Part shown: piece by piece, positions 36,208 through 45,712 of the stretch
How positions within the stretch are numbered: the stretch's first letter is position 1
Layout of the letters: the number at the start of each line of letters is the position of its first letter
Assembly: GCF_018688495.1 (NCBI RefSeq)
Contig: NZ_CP061320.1
Location: 530,586-594,585 of the forward strand
Direction: 5' to 3'
DNA: 64,000 nt
From: Polynucleobacter sp. Adler-ghost
Lineage (GTDB): Bacteria; Pseudomonadota; Gammaproteobacteria; Burkholderiales; Burkholderiaceae
Made by a program: the position numbers and the translations under genes
Notes under the pieces: model-generated
What the model was told of the DNA's origin: nothing
Databases searched by the model: none
The model's input: only the letters and a program-made list of their open reading frames with translations

Positions 36208-38817
36208 ATGAAAACTGATCTACCACAGAGCTTTCGAAGGCTCGAATACCGTGCTCCTCATTACACCTTCTCACAGGTTGAGTTAGACATTGCCTTAGAT
36301 CCTGCTAGGACGATTGTGAAGAGTCGTCTAGAGGTTTTGCCTGGGCCTGGTCATGAGGTTGGTGCACCTTTAGTTTTGCAAGGACACGAACTGGAGTTTG
36401 TCAGCTTGCGTATCAATGGTGCAGCCCATCGTCAGTTTGAACTTAGCCCAGAAACACTGACTATTCATGCTTTACCGAATGAGGGTAAACAAGCTTTCAT
36501 CGTTGAGATTATTTGCGTCTGTGTGCCCGAGAAAAATACCTCACTGATGGGCCTATATGTTTCCAACGGAAATTTCTTTACGCAGTGCGAGGCTGAAGGA
36601 TTTAGAAAGATTACTTACTTCCTCGATAGGCCAGATGTCATGGCGCGTTATCGAGTAACTCTTCGTGCTCGCGAGGCGGAGTGCCCAGTGCTGCTATCAA
36701 ATGGTAATCTGATTAGTGCTGAAAAATTACCAAATGGCTGGCATAGCGCCGTTTGGGAGGATCCATTCCCAAAACCTTCCTACCTGTTTGCCTTGGTTGC
36801 TGGCAAGTTGGAATGTATTGAAGAGGCAATCACTACAGGCAGTGGTGCAAAAAAGTTATTGCAGATTTGGGTTGAGCCACATGATTTGAAAAAGACTCGT
36901 CATGCCATGGATTCTTTAATTGCCTCAATTCACTGGGATGAGAAACGCTATGGCCTTGAGTTAGATCTCGAGCGCTTTATGATTGTGGCTGTAGGTGATT
37001 TCAATATGGGCGCGATGGAGAACAAGGGTCTTAATGTTTTTAATACCAAGTATGTTCTAGCTCAAGCAGAGACTGCAACCGATGCTGACTTTGCTAATAT
37101 TGAAAGTGTCGTTGCCCATGAGTATTTCCACAACTGGACTGGTAATCGTGTAACTTGTCGTGATTGGTTTCAGCTTTCATTAAAAGAAGGTCTGACTGTA
37201 TTTCGCGATCAAGAATTTTCTGCCGATCAAATGGGTAGTGAGTCTGGCAGGGCGGTAAAGCGAATTGAGGATGTGCGTTTATTGCGCCAACTACAGTTCT
37301 CTGAAGATGCGGGCCCGATGGCGCATCCAATTCGTCCAGACGAATATCAAGAGATCAATAATTTTTACACCGTGACGGTGTATGAGAAGGGCGCTGAAGT
37401 TGTTCGTATGTATCAAACTCTATTGGGTGTTGACGGTTTCCGTAAAGGTATGGACCTATACTTCCAGCGTCACGATGGCCAAGCAGTGACTTGTGATGAT
37501 TTCTTGGCTGCTATGGCCGATGCTAATGGCCGCGACCTTTCTCAATTTAAGAACTGGTATAGCCAGGCGGGCACGCCTCAGGTCAAGGTGGAAGAAGCCT
37601 ACGATGCAAATAAAAAGCAATATCAAGTGACTTTGACGCAAAGCTCTTCAGCAAATACAGCGCACAAAGATAGCAAGCTCTTCCATATTCCATTGAAGAT
37701 GCGCCTACTCACGCCTGAAGATGATCAGGTGGAGACTTTATTGGAGTTAACTCAAGATCAGCAAACTTGGACTTTTGATCGGATGATGAGCCGTCCAGTC
37801 TTATCCATCAATCGGAATTTCTCTGCCCCGATTCATTTAGATTTTGATCAAAGTGAGAATGATCTGCTCACCATGTTCTCGAGTGATGACGATGCCTTTA
37901 ATCGCTGGGAAGCTGGTCAGAAACTGGCAATGCAAATGATTCTGGGTAATCGCTTGCCGGATCAAGTTCTGATTGAGGCTTATCGCACTTTGTTAACTGA
38001 TCCGGACTTGGATCCTGCGTTCAAAGAGCTGGCGCTGACTTTACCTGCCGAAACTTATCTGTATGAACAGTGTGCGAGTGTTGACCCTCAGCAGATTTAT
38101 AACGCACGTCGCGCTTTCCGCCACGTTATTGCCAGTGAGTTACGCATCGAGTGGGCTGCCCTCTATCAGCAGATGCAAACGCCAGGACCATTTAATCCTG
38201 ATGCAGCAAGTGCTGGTAAACGTGGTTTAAAGAATCTTGCGCTAAGTATGTTGCTCGAAGCGGATCCCCTGATCTGGGCGCCAATGGCGGTCAATCAATA
38301 TCAGAATGCTGACAACATGACTGATCGATACGCTGCTTTGGCTGGCTTAGTAATTCATGGGTCAAAATCAGCAGCAGCTTGTTTGCAGGATTTTTATACC
38401 CGGTTTGCTGACGATGCTTTAGTGATTGATAAATGGTTTGCATTGCAATCGAGCAGGCCGCCAGTCGCTAACGCTCAATCTACCTTGAGTGAAGTCAAGC
38501 GTTTGCGTGAGCATGAAGCTTTCAAAATGAATAATCCCAACCGAGTTCGCAGCGTCATTCATGCTTTTTGTATGAATAACCCCGCGAGTTTTCATCAGGC
38601 GGACGGCAGTGGTTATGCATTTTGGGCAGAATCTGTGCTGGCCTTAAACCCAATCAACCCACAAGTTGCCGCTCGTTTAGCTAGGGGATTGGATCGTTGG
38701 CGTCAATTTGCCAAGCCGTACCAAGATCACATGTTGGCAGCCCTAAAGCAGGTTGCGGCTTGCGAAACCCTCTCCCCAGATGTGAAAGAGGTGGTTTCTA
38801 AGGCTTTGGGAAGTTAA
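36208..38817 (+). CDS. pepN: Aminopeptidase N
   Basis: An 869-residue M1 zinc metallopeptidase that removes N-terminal residues from peptides in the cytoplasm. The exopeptidase motif GAMENKG lies near 270, the zinc site HEYFHNWTGNR (HExxH variant with His, Glu, His) near 306-316, and the third ligand Glu in LKEGLTVF. The long helical C-terminal domain is complete and the length matches E. coli PepN (870). It stands alone between the GDT1-like gene and the VapBC module. Confidence 0.96.
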   Translation: MKTDLPQSFRRLEYRAPHYTFSQVELDIALDPARTIVKSRLEVLPGPGHEVGAPLVLQGHELEFVSLRINGAAHRQFELSPETLTIHALPNEGKQAFIVEIICVCVPEKNTSLMGLYVSNGNFFTQCEAEGFRKITYFLDRPDVMARYRVTLRAREAECPVLLSNGNLISAEKLPNGWHSAVWEDPFPKPSYLFALVAGKLECIEEAITTGSGAKKLLQIWVEPHDLKKTRHAMDSLIASIHWDEKRYGLELDLERFMIVAVGDFNMGAMENKGLNVFNTKYVLAQAETATDADFANIESVVAHEYFHNWTGNRVTCRDWFQLSLKEGLTVFRDQEFSADQMGSESGRAVKRIEDVRLLRQLQFSEDAGPMAHPIRPDEYQEINNFYTVTVYEKGAEVVRMYQTLLGVDGFRKGMDLYFQRHDGQAVTCDDFLAAMADANGRDLSQFKNWYSQAGTPQVKVEEAYDANKKQYQVTLTQSSSANTAHKDSKLFHIPLKMRLLTPEDDQVETLLELTQDQQTWTFDRMMSRPVLSINRNFSAPIHLDFDQSENDLLTMFSSDDDAFNRWEAGQKLAMQMILGNRLPDQVLIEAYRTLLTDPDLDPAFKELALTLPAETYLYEQCASVDPQQIYNARRAFRHVIASELRIEWAALYQQMQTPGPFNPDAASAGKRGLKNLALSMLLEADPLIWAPMAVNQYQNADNMTDRYAALAGLVIHGSKSAAACLQDFYTRFADDALVIDKWFALQSSRPPVANAQSTLSEVKRLREHEAFKMNNPNRVRSVIHAFCMNNPASFHQADGSGYAFWAESVLALNPINPQVAARLARGLDRWRQFAKPYQDHMLAALKQVAACETLSPDVKEVVSKALGS

Positions 38818-38843
38818 GTTGCCCCTAGATTTGATGGTTTACT

Positions 38844-39227
38844 TCAGTGAAAACTCTCTTTGAAGGCAACATCAAGCTGGGTGGCCAAAGCTTCTAAGTT
38901 TTTATCAAATGTCCAGAGCAGAGCATTTTTTGATAGCAGCGTTGAGGTAAGGAGTGATATATCAACCGCTCCGCAACCCAAATCATAGAACTTATTTTTC
39001 TCAATAAATTCTATTGTTTCTTCTGTTGTTGCTATCGTCGCTTGACGCAAACTTTTTAGTTGACTCAAAGTTTTTAGTCTTGGGGCTGGAGGGGATCCGC
39101 AAGCAAGCTCTAAAAGGACTAATGGATGACATAGGATTTGATCATTCTTTAGGAGGGACTGTAATGATGGATTACCTTTTCTGAAGTGAGATATCCATAC
39201 TGAGGTGTCGGCCAAAACCATTGTCAT
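38844..39227 (-). CDS. vapC: VapC toxin (PIN-domain ribonuclease)
   Basis: A 127-residue PIN-domain protein. Acidic residues expected for the metal site are visible: Asp in MVLADTSVWISHF (7), Glu in LLELACGS, Asp in GAVDISLL and Asp in LWTFDKNLEAL. VapC toxins cleave initiator tRNA or rRNA when released from the antitoxin. The gene begins 2 bases after the antitoxin stop codon. The PIN family identification is firm; the cellular target is unknown. Confidence 0.88.
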   Translation of the reverse strand: MTMVLADTSVWISHFRKGNPSLQSLLKNDQILCHPLVLLELACGSPPAPRLKTLSQLKSLRQATIATTEETIEFIEKNKFYDLGCGAVDISLLTSTLLSKNALLWTFDKNLEALATQLDVAFKESFH

Positions 39228-39229
39228 AG

Positions 39230-39433
39230 TTATTGACCGTCCTTTGGTTTTCGGCGGGGAATATTCTTCATTTCAGGCGCCTTTCCGCCCAATGCTGCCA
39301 ACCGTTTGCCGATTTGAACTCTGACAAACACACTCATTGCTTCGCGGAAAAGGTCAGCCTTATCCATTTCAGGGTCTGCAAGCTCTAATCCCCGTTGATA
39401 AAGCTCATCATCAATAGTTACGGTTGTTCTCAT
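39230..39433 (-). CDS. vapB: VapB antitoxin (ribbon-helix-helix)
   Basis: A 67-residue protein starting [19 protein letters not shown], the typical ribbon-helix-helix DNA-binding N-terminus of VapB-type antitoxins. A basic, disordered C-terminus (PRRKPKDGQ) should wrap VapC. ATG 39433 is 6 bases behind GAGG and is preferred over two ATGs further upstream. The promoter palindrome at 39452-39469 is a likely autoregulation operator for the VapBC complex. Confidence 0.88.
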   Translation of the reverse strand: MRTTVTIDDELYQRGLELADPEMDKADLFREAMSVFVRVQIGKRLAALGGKAPEMKNIPRRKPKDGQ

Positions 39434-39451
39434 GGTTTTCCTCATCAATAA

Positions 39452-39469
39452 TGATGTATATTAACATCA
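39452..39469. promoter_or_regulatory. Putative VapBC operator
   Basis: TGATGT-ATATTA-ACATCA is a perfect inverted repeat 18-35 bases before vapB ATG. A further TGATGATA-type half-site lies beside it. Ribbon-helix-helix antitoxins bind such short repeats. Confidence 0.6.
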
Positions 39470-39628
39470 AATATATCATCAATTTATATGAAATTACTGA
39501 TAATGGTGTGCTAAATCCCTTCAGAACGTCTTTCCAAGTTCAGATTTGAGAGTTTGTTGGCCGAACAAGGCAAAATAGAACTTATGTAAAGAAATGTTGT
39601 TTAGACAGCATCTACGGAGAAATTCCTT

Positions 39629-40639
39629 TTGAGCGCTTCAAGTACTTTTAATACCAATTTCAAGCAATACCTGACATCCACCAAGGTGAAAGGTGCCCAC
39701 ATCCCTGCAGGTCTACAAGAGCTGTTATTGGCAGTTGCAGCCACTTGCTCAACATTGAGTCATGAAGTGGCGCAAGGCGCTTTAATTGGCTTGTTGGGGT
39801 CTGCTGGCACTGGTAATGTCCAGGGTGAGGTCCAGCAAAAACTGGATGTGATTGCCAATGACTTATTAATTGATGGCGTACAGGGATGTAAATCATTGGC
39901 TGGGCTAGCTTCTGAAGAGATGGAGTTACCGCTTCCAGTTCAGGGCACTGGCGACTACTTACTATTATTTGATCCATTAGATGGCTCATCCAATATTGAT
40001 GTGAATGTATCCATCGGCACCATTTTCTCTGTACTCAAGAAACAAGATCCTGCAGCACCATTACAAACTTCGGATTTCTTATTATCAGGCCGTCATCAGG
40101 TGGCGGCAGGCTATGTTGTCTATGGTCCGCAAACCACTATGGCACTAACGCTGGGCGATGGCGTAGTGATGTTCACCTTAAATAAAGTCACCGGTGAATT
40201 TGTATTAATTAAACACGCAGTGGAGATTGCTTACTCAAGCAAAGAATTTGCCATCAATATGTCGAATATGCGTCACTGGGCTGAGCCTGTTCGTCGCTAT
40301 GTAGATGAGTGCTTAGCAGGCGTGAGTGGCGAGCGAGATAAAGATTTCAATATGCGCTGGATTGCGTCTATGGTTGCTGACGTTCACCGCGTCTTATCGC
40401 GTGGAGGTATCTTTATGTATCCATGGGACCAGCGTGAACCTCATAAGCCAGGGAAGTTGCGCTTGATGTATGAAGCAAACCCCATGAGCTTTTTAGTGGA
40501 GCAGGCTGGTGGTGCATCAACCAATGGTGATCAATTAATCATGGATATGATTCCGACAGAATTGCATGAGCGCGTCTCTGTGATGTTGGGGTCTAAAGAA
40601 GAGATTGAGCGCTTGCAGCATTACCATTCGCAGGCGTAA
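39629..40639 (+). CDS. fbp: Fructose-1,6-bisphosphatase, class 1
   Basis: A 336-residue class I phosphatase converting fructose-1,6-bisphosphate to fructose-6-phosphate in gluconeogenesis. The metal-binding [25 protein letters not shown] (about 111-135) and the C-terminal [18 protein letters not shown] are diagnostic. The start is TTG 39629, with GGAG 9 bases upstream; no ATG fits the conserved N-terminus. A bidirectional terminator follows at 40673-40703. Confidence 0.95.
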   Translation: MSASSTFNTNFKQYLTSTKVKGAHIPAGLQELLLAVAATCSTLSHEVAQGALIGLLGSAGTGNVQGEVQQKLDVIANDLLIDGVQGCKSLAGLASEEMELPLPVQGTGDYLLLFDPLDGSSNIDVNVSIGTIFSVLKKQDPAAPLQTSDFLLSGRHQVAAGYVVYGPQTTMALTLGDGVVMFTLNKVTGEFVLIKHAVEIAYSSKEFAINMSNMRHWAEPVRRYVDECLAGVSGERDKDFNMRWIASMVADVHRVLSRGGIFMYPWDQREPHKPGKLRLMYEANPMSFLVEQAGGASTNGDQLIMDMIPTELHERVSVMLGSKEEIERLQHYHSQA

Positions 40640-40672
40640 GTATTCGTATCATCTGAACTATTCAGATTTAAT

Positions 40673-40703
40673 AAAAAAGCCCAATCACTGACTGGGCTTT
40701 TTT
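40673..40703. terminator. Bidirectional terminator fbp / cphA
   Basis: AAAAAAGCCCA, a loop and TGGGCTTTTTT form a perfect stem flanked by A and T runs, so it can stop transcription of fbp from the left and of cphA from the right. Confidence 0.92.
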
Positions 40704-40738
40704 ACTTTAGGCGACTGCCTGAAAAATGAATTCAATAA

Positions 40739-43309
40739 TTATGGTCGCACCTGTTCTTTGAGATAGGCAAGAGATTCTTCGACCTGGTCAATTAGTATCA
40801 GACAGATATCACCAGCAGATAAATCATTGAGTGCAGTATCAATAGCAAGAAATTCACCAGTAATCTTTTTCACTTGTTTGGCTTTCTTAGTGCCCACTAA
40901 ACCTTCTTGAAGCAGCTTGAGCACTTCACCATCTTCGCGGCCACGCTGACACTGATCTTGATAAAGGATGACATTGTCAAAGCTATTGCCAAGAATGCGG
41001 GTCAGATCGCGAATATCTTCATCGCGACGATCGCCGGCGCCACTGATGACTACATGACTCTTCTTTGGTTTCATGGCCTCTATTGCGCTAGCTAGAGCGC
41101 GCATGGCATCTGGATTGTGGCCATAGTCAGCAATGACAGTAGCACCCTTGTGCTGGAATTGATTGAAGCGTCCCGGCACTGCATTGGTAGAGCTCTCAAA
41201 GGAGTGGAGGCCGCGCGCGATCTTTTCAGCATCTAAGCCTAATGCCCAAGCTGCGCCAATAGAGGCCATGGCATTTTCAATTTGGAATCCTAAAACACCA
41301 TTCTGAGTTAAGGGAATTTCACTGACTGGGAAGCGGAAGAGAACGCGAGACCCTTTAGAGCAAACGATAAAGGCACCATCAAAGTAAATCACTTTTTTGT
41401 TTTTAGCTCGATGGGCGGCAATCACAGGGTGGTGTTGATTTTGCGCAAAGAAAATCACTCGACCCGTGCAAACATCCCCCATCTTGACGACTATGGGATC
41501 CGTGGCATTGAGGACTGCAGCGCCAGACGGCGCCACATTTTGGACAACCACCCGTTTTAAGATAGCTAAGTCTTCAACGCTAGTGATGTAGTTAAGACCA
41601 AGATGATCCCCTTCACCAATATTGGTAACAACAGCAACTTCACAGCGGTCAAAACCTAAGCCCTCGCGCAGCATACCGCCACGGGCTGTCTCTAAGACAG
41701 CGGCATCTACATCAGGATGCATGAGAACGTTACGAGCACTCTTAGGCCCACTACAGTCTCCAGAATCAATTAAGCGGTGGTTGATATATACGCCGTCAGT
41801 AGTCGTCATACCAACACGTAAGCCAGTTTCATTGAGTAAATGAGAAATAAGGCGAACAGTAGTTGTTTTGCCATTGGTTCCAGTGACTGCCACAACTGGA
41901 ATTCTGCCATCCTCGCCAAGCGGGTACATTGTGTTGATGATGTCTTCGCCTACAGGACGGCTCTTGCCGTAGGAGGGCTTGAGATGCATACGTAGGCCAG
42001 GAGCAGCATTGACTTCAACGATACCGCCACCTTGACTCTCTAAAGGCTTATAAATCGCCTCGCACAAAATATCGACACCGGCAATATCCAAACCAATCAT
42101 TTGCGCAGCAGCGATAGCGCTGGCTGCAACATCAGGATGGACATCATCAGTCACATCGGTAGCCGTACCACCAGTGCTGAGATTGGCGTTATTGCGCAAG
42201 AGAACGCGTTCGCCAGTGTTGGGTATATGTTGCGGGCTGAGACCGTTACTAGCTAAATGTGCAAGAGCAATGTCATCAAAGCGAATCTTGGTTAATGCGG
42301 TTGCGTGACCATCGCCACGCAATGGATTTTTATTTTCCAGCTCAACCAGTTCAGCGACGCTATGCTTGCCATCTCCCACTACTTGCGCAGGCTCGCGCCG
42401 CGCCGCAGCGGATAAGCGATTACCTACCACGAGCAAGCGATAGTCCGCGCCAGGTAAGTAGCGTTCGACTATAGTTTCCCGGCCAAAAGCCTGGGTTACT
42501 ACAAATCCAGCGCGTACTTCAGCTTCAGTTTGAATATTGGCAACGACACCTTTACCTTGATTGCCATCCTTGGGCTTGAGCACAATAGGGCCACCAATTT
42601 TTTGGGCGGCACGCCATGCATCATCTGCGGTAGTGACTACTTCACCAGTTGGCACGGATACTCCTGCAGCCGCTAGAAGATTTTTAGTGAGCTCTTTATC
42701 TTGTGCAATCGCCTCGGCTATCGCACTAGTGTCGCTAGTCTCAGCAGCTTGGATACGTTTTTGTTTGCTACCCCAGCCAAACTGCACCATGCTGCCCTCA
42801 GTCATACGGCGATAGGGGATGTTTCTCTGTACTGCAGCATCAACAATGGAGCCAGTACTGGGCCCTAGGCGGACATCTTCGTACAGTGCCTCTAATTCTG
42901 AGAGGGCAGCTGCCAAATCAAACGGCACGTCGTTGAGGGTTGCCTGAATTAAAGCAAAAGCAAAGTCAAAAGCCATTCGCCCGACAACTTCTTCGGTGTA
43001 CTCCACTACGACTTGATATACGCCCACGTCAATGGTTTGTACGGTACGGCTAAAAGTGACAGGGCAACCTGCTTGAGATTGAAGACCTAAAGCAGCATGT
43101 TCTAGCGCGTGTGCCAGAGAGAGAGTTTCATTTTGCCCCCCGCGACGCATACTACCTAATTGCGGAAAGCGCTCACGAATCTTGATTTCAAATTCGGGAA
43201 TCAGATCAATTGAGCGTTCTGATTCCTCGCAAGACACTATGGCCTCTAAAGCGGTATGGCGGCTCCATAAATTTGGGCCACGCAACATGCGAATACGGGT
43301 GATTTCCAA
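40739..43309 (-). CDS. cphA: Cyanophycin synthetase
   Basis: An 856-residue ligase that builds the multi-L-arginyl-poly-L-aspartate storage polymer. Three parts are visible: an N-terminal domain (RMLRGPNLWSRHTAL, HALEHAALGLQ), an ATP-grasp domain with GPIVLKPKDGNQGKGVV and VNAAPGLRMHLKPSYGK, and a C-terminal Mur-ligase-like domain with an intact P-loop VTGTNGKTTTVRLI and DYGHNPDAMRAL. ATP-grasp adds Asp, the Mur part adds Arg. It follows cphA' with no gap (43309/43310), so the two are cotranslated. No cyanophycinase is in the window. Confidence 0.94.
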   Translation of the reverse strand: MEITRIRMLRGPNLWSRHTALEAIVSCEESERSIDLIPEFEIKIRERFPQLGSMRRGGQNETLSLAHALEHAALGLQSQAGCPVTFSRTVQTIDVGVYQVVVEYTEEVVGRMAFDFAFALIQATLNDVPFDLAAALSELEALYEDVRLGPSTGSIVDAAVQRNIPYRRMTEGSMVQFGWGSKQKRIQAAETSDTSAIAEAIAQDKELTKNLLAAAGVSVPTGEVVTTADDAWRAAQKIGGPIVLKPKDGNQGKGVVANIQTEAEVRAGFVVTQAFGRETIVERYLPGADYRLLVVGNRLSAAARREPAQVVGDGKHSVAELVELENKNPLRGDGHATALTKIRFDDIALAHLASNGLSPQHIPNTGERVLLRNNANLSTGGTATDVTDDVHPDVAASAIAAAQMIGLDIAGVDILCEAIYKPLESQGGGIVEVNAAPGLRMHLKPSYGKSRPVGEDIINTMYPLGEDGRIPVVAVTGTNGKTTTVRLISHLLNETGLRVGMTTTDGVYINHRLIDSGDCSGPKSARNVLMHPDVDAAVLETARGGMLREGLGFDRCEVAVVTNIGEGDHLGLNYITSVEDLAILKRVVVQNVAPSGAAVLNATDPIVVKMGDVCTGRVIFFAQNQHHPVIAAHRAKNKKVIYFDGAFIVCSKGSRVLFRFPVSEIPLTQNGVLGFQIENAMASIGAAWALGLDAEKIARGLHSFESSTNAVPGRFNQFQHKGATVIADYGHNPDAMRALASAIEAMKPKKSHVVISGAGDRRDEDIRDLTRILGNSFDNVILYQDQCQRGREDGEVLKLLQEGLVGTKKAKQVKKITGEFLAIDTALNDLSAGDICLILIDQVEESLAYLKEQVRP

Positions 43310-45502
43310 TTAAGCCCCTACTGGAATACTAGCGTCAGAAACAAAAGTTTCAGCACCAGCTTCGATAACGTTGAACGGAATATCTAAGGCCCAAGCTGCA
43401 GCAATTGCAGCACCAAGATTTAATGGTTTCCATGGCTCACTAGTGCTGGGCTCAGAGTTACGCGGCACCGGAATGCTCTTTTGATCATGCTTAGAAGACT
43501 TCAATGTAATTTGTTGATTGCCGATCATCACGACGCGACCACCATTCTTCAGGTGCTCTAGCGCAATCGAGGATGTGGAATCTTGAGTAAAGAAAATGAC
43601 TTCGCCATCACATAGTTCAGCCATGCTGGCAACCATTGGATCATCTGCGTTAAGAACAGCCACTCCCGTTGGTAGTACGACATCTACTTGAGTTCTGACG
43701 ATGCTAAACACCTGGTCCTCATCGTAGATAGCGTATTGAGGAAAGTTGGCTTTTGGATCTACGTTTAACACAACCCCTACTTGGCAACGATCGTAGGCTA
43801 AACCTTCTATCAGCATAGACAGATTATTGTTCTCAATTACAGCTGCTTCAACTGCACGATTCAATAGAGTACGGCGGGCATTTTCCCAGTTGGCAGCATT
43901 GCTCTTTTGAATGGAGCGATGACCAAAAAATAAACCCTTGCTGCAAGAAAGGCCGACATATAAATTCGTCAGTCGCAAGAAGTGGGCAATCATTTCAGCT
44001 ACAGGGGTTTTGCCACGAGCACCGCAAATTCCTACTACAGGGATGCGGAAATCAGCTCCCGGTGGGAAGAGGTGGTTAGCGATCTCTTTACCGACCGGTT
44101 GAGGTTTGCCGCTGGCAGGTTTTAAGTGCATCAATAAGCCGGGGCCAGCATTCACTTCAACAATAGCGCCATTTTGCTCATCTAGTGGTTTGCTAATGTC
44201 TTGTGCAACCAGGTCAACTCCAGCAATTTCTAATCCCACTACGCGGGCAGCAAGAGCAACTTGACTGGCAACATCTGGATGAACTAAGTCGGTGACGTCA
44301 AAGGCGACATTGCCATTACTTTGAATCAGCACTTTTTGATCTAAGCTTGGAATGCTACTGCCGGTTAGCTTTTGGCGTGCAAGTTCCAACTCTACTGCAG
44401 AATCAATGCGAACTGGGTTGAGTGGACATTCTTCAGTTTTGCCGCGACGTGGATCGGAGTTAATTTGAATTTGAATCAACTCAAGAACGGTATGCTTGTT
44501 ATCACCGGTAACCCAGACAGTCTCACCTTTAGCAGCTGCAACTACTTTATTACCCACTACCAATAGGCGATGCTCATCACCCAGGATGTGCCGCTCTACT
44601 AAAACTTCGCTACCTTCATCAATTGCGACCGCATAAGCCGCTTCAATTTCTTGTTGGGTATACAGATTGATAAATACCCCGCGACCATGGTTTCCATCGA
44701 TCGGCTTGACTACAACTGGAAAACCAATGTCTTGAGCTGCTTCCCACGCATCATCAGCGCTGGTAACTGTGCGACCCTCAGGAGTCGGAACTCCAGCGCT
44801 AGATAGAAGACTCTTCGTCAGATCCTTGTCTCGAGAAATTGTTTCAGCGATGGCGCTGGTTTGATCGGTTTCTGCTGTCCAGATACGGCGTTGATTTGCC
44901 CCATAACCTAGTTGTACTAAGTTGCCTTCAGAGAGTCGGATGGAGGGGATGCCTCGCTCCTCAGCTGCATTAACGATGCAGGCAGTACTGGGGCCGAGTA
45001 ATAGATCATCGCCGAGCTCACGTAGCTCCTCAAGAATGCTAGCAACTAGTGCGATAGGATCTTTGGTGTCTTGCGCTAGAGCAAGATATAAATCGCGAGC
45101 ATATTTGAGTGCAGTGAGTGTTACTTCTTCATTAATCGCACTCACCATGACTTTGTAAACGCCGCGACGATCACCATCACGCGCTTTACCAAAGCCGCCA
45201 GGAATGCCGGCTAAATTTTGTAACTCTAGGGTGAGGTGTTCTAGGATGTGAGCAGGCCAGGTGCCTTCCTCAACTCTTTTTAGAAATCCACCAGCTTCAC
45301 CATAGCTGCAGCGATGTTCTTGCAGGCTGGGAAGAGCTCGAACAAGACGGTCATAAAACCCAGGAATGAGATTGGAGGGGAAATCTTCTAATTCACCAAT
45401 ATCGAGCCAAACTTCAATAACGGGATGGTAAGTCCACATATTGGGGCCGCGAAGATGCTTGACACTCAAGATCTCAATGGTTTTGTCTAGTAATTGGGGC
45501 AT
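43310..45502 (-). CDS. Shortened cyanophycin synthetase paralog CphA'
   Basis: A 730-residue homologue of CphA. The N-domain (SVKHLRGPNMWTYHPVIE) and ATP-grasp domain (PVVVKPIDGNHGRGVF; VNAGPGLLMHLKPASGK) are complete. The Mur-like P-loop is altered to CGARGKTPVAE and the chain ends about 120 residues early, losing the last Mur-ligase lobe. It resembles the cphA' genes paired with cphA in Ralstonia. Either the Mur step is lost or it relies on the neighbour. ATG 45502 fits the family N-terminus; a GTG at 45529 is possible. Confidence 0.85.
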   Translation of the reverse strand: MPQLLDKTIEILSVKHLRGPNMWTYHPVIEVWLDIGELEDFPSNLIPGFYDRLVRALPSLQEHRCSYGEAGGFLKRVEEGTWPAHILEHLTLELQNLAGIPGGFGKARDGDRRGVYKVMVSAINEEVTLTALKYARDLYLALAQDTKDPIALVASILEELRELGDDLLLGPSTACIVNAAEERGIPSIRLSEGNLVQLGYGANQRRIWTAETDQTSAIAETISRDKDLTKSLLSSAGVPTPEGRTVTSADDAWEAAQDIGFPVVVKPIDGNHGRGVFINLYTQQEIEAAYAVAIDEGSEVLVERHILGDEHRLLVVGNKVVAAAKGETVWVTGDNKHTVLELIQIQINSDPRRGKTEECPLNPVRIDSAVELELARQKLTGSSIPSLDQKVLIQSNGNVAFDVTDLVHPDVASQVALAARVVGLEIAGVDLVAQDISKPLDEQNGAIVEVNAGPGLLMHLKPASGKPQPVGKEIANHLFPPGADFRIPVVGICGARGKTPVAEMIAHFLRLTNLYVGLSCSKGLFFGHRSIQKSNAANWENARRTLLNRAVEAAVIENNNLSMLIEGLAYDRCQVGVVLNVDPKANFPQYAIYDEDQVFSIVRTQVDVVLPTGVAVLNADDPMVASMAELCDGEVIFFTQDSTSSIALEHLKNGGRVVMIGNQQITLKSSKHDQKSIPVPRNSEPSTSEPWKPLNLGAAIAAAWALDIPFNVIEAGAETFVSDASIPVGA

Positions 45503-45712
45503 ATGTGGAGTGGGGGATCTCAGCGCCACCTTGGAAAATGAGGGCGGAGATGTCTCAGACTGTCTCTCTGGTTCTAGTAATTATTCAAAATCCACAAAAT
45601 TAGCAAAAATGCATAAAAAAGCCTGCTTAGTCAATTTAACGGCTTTCTACCCGCTAAAGTTGACAGTATTACTAAATCTTAAAAATCTAGCTCCACTATA
45701 CTTTTAAGACTA

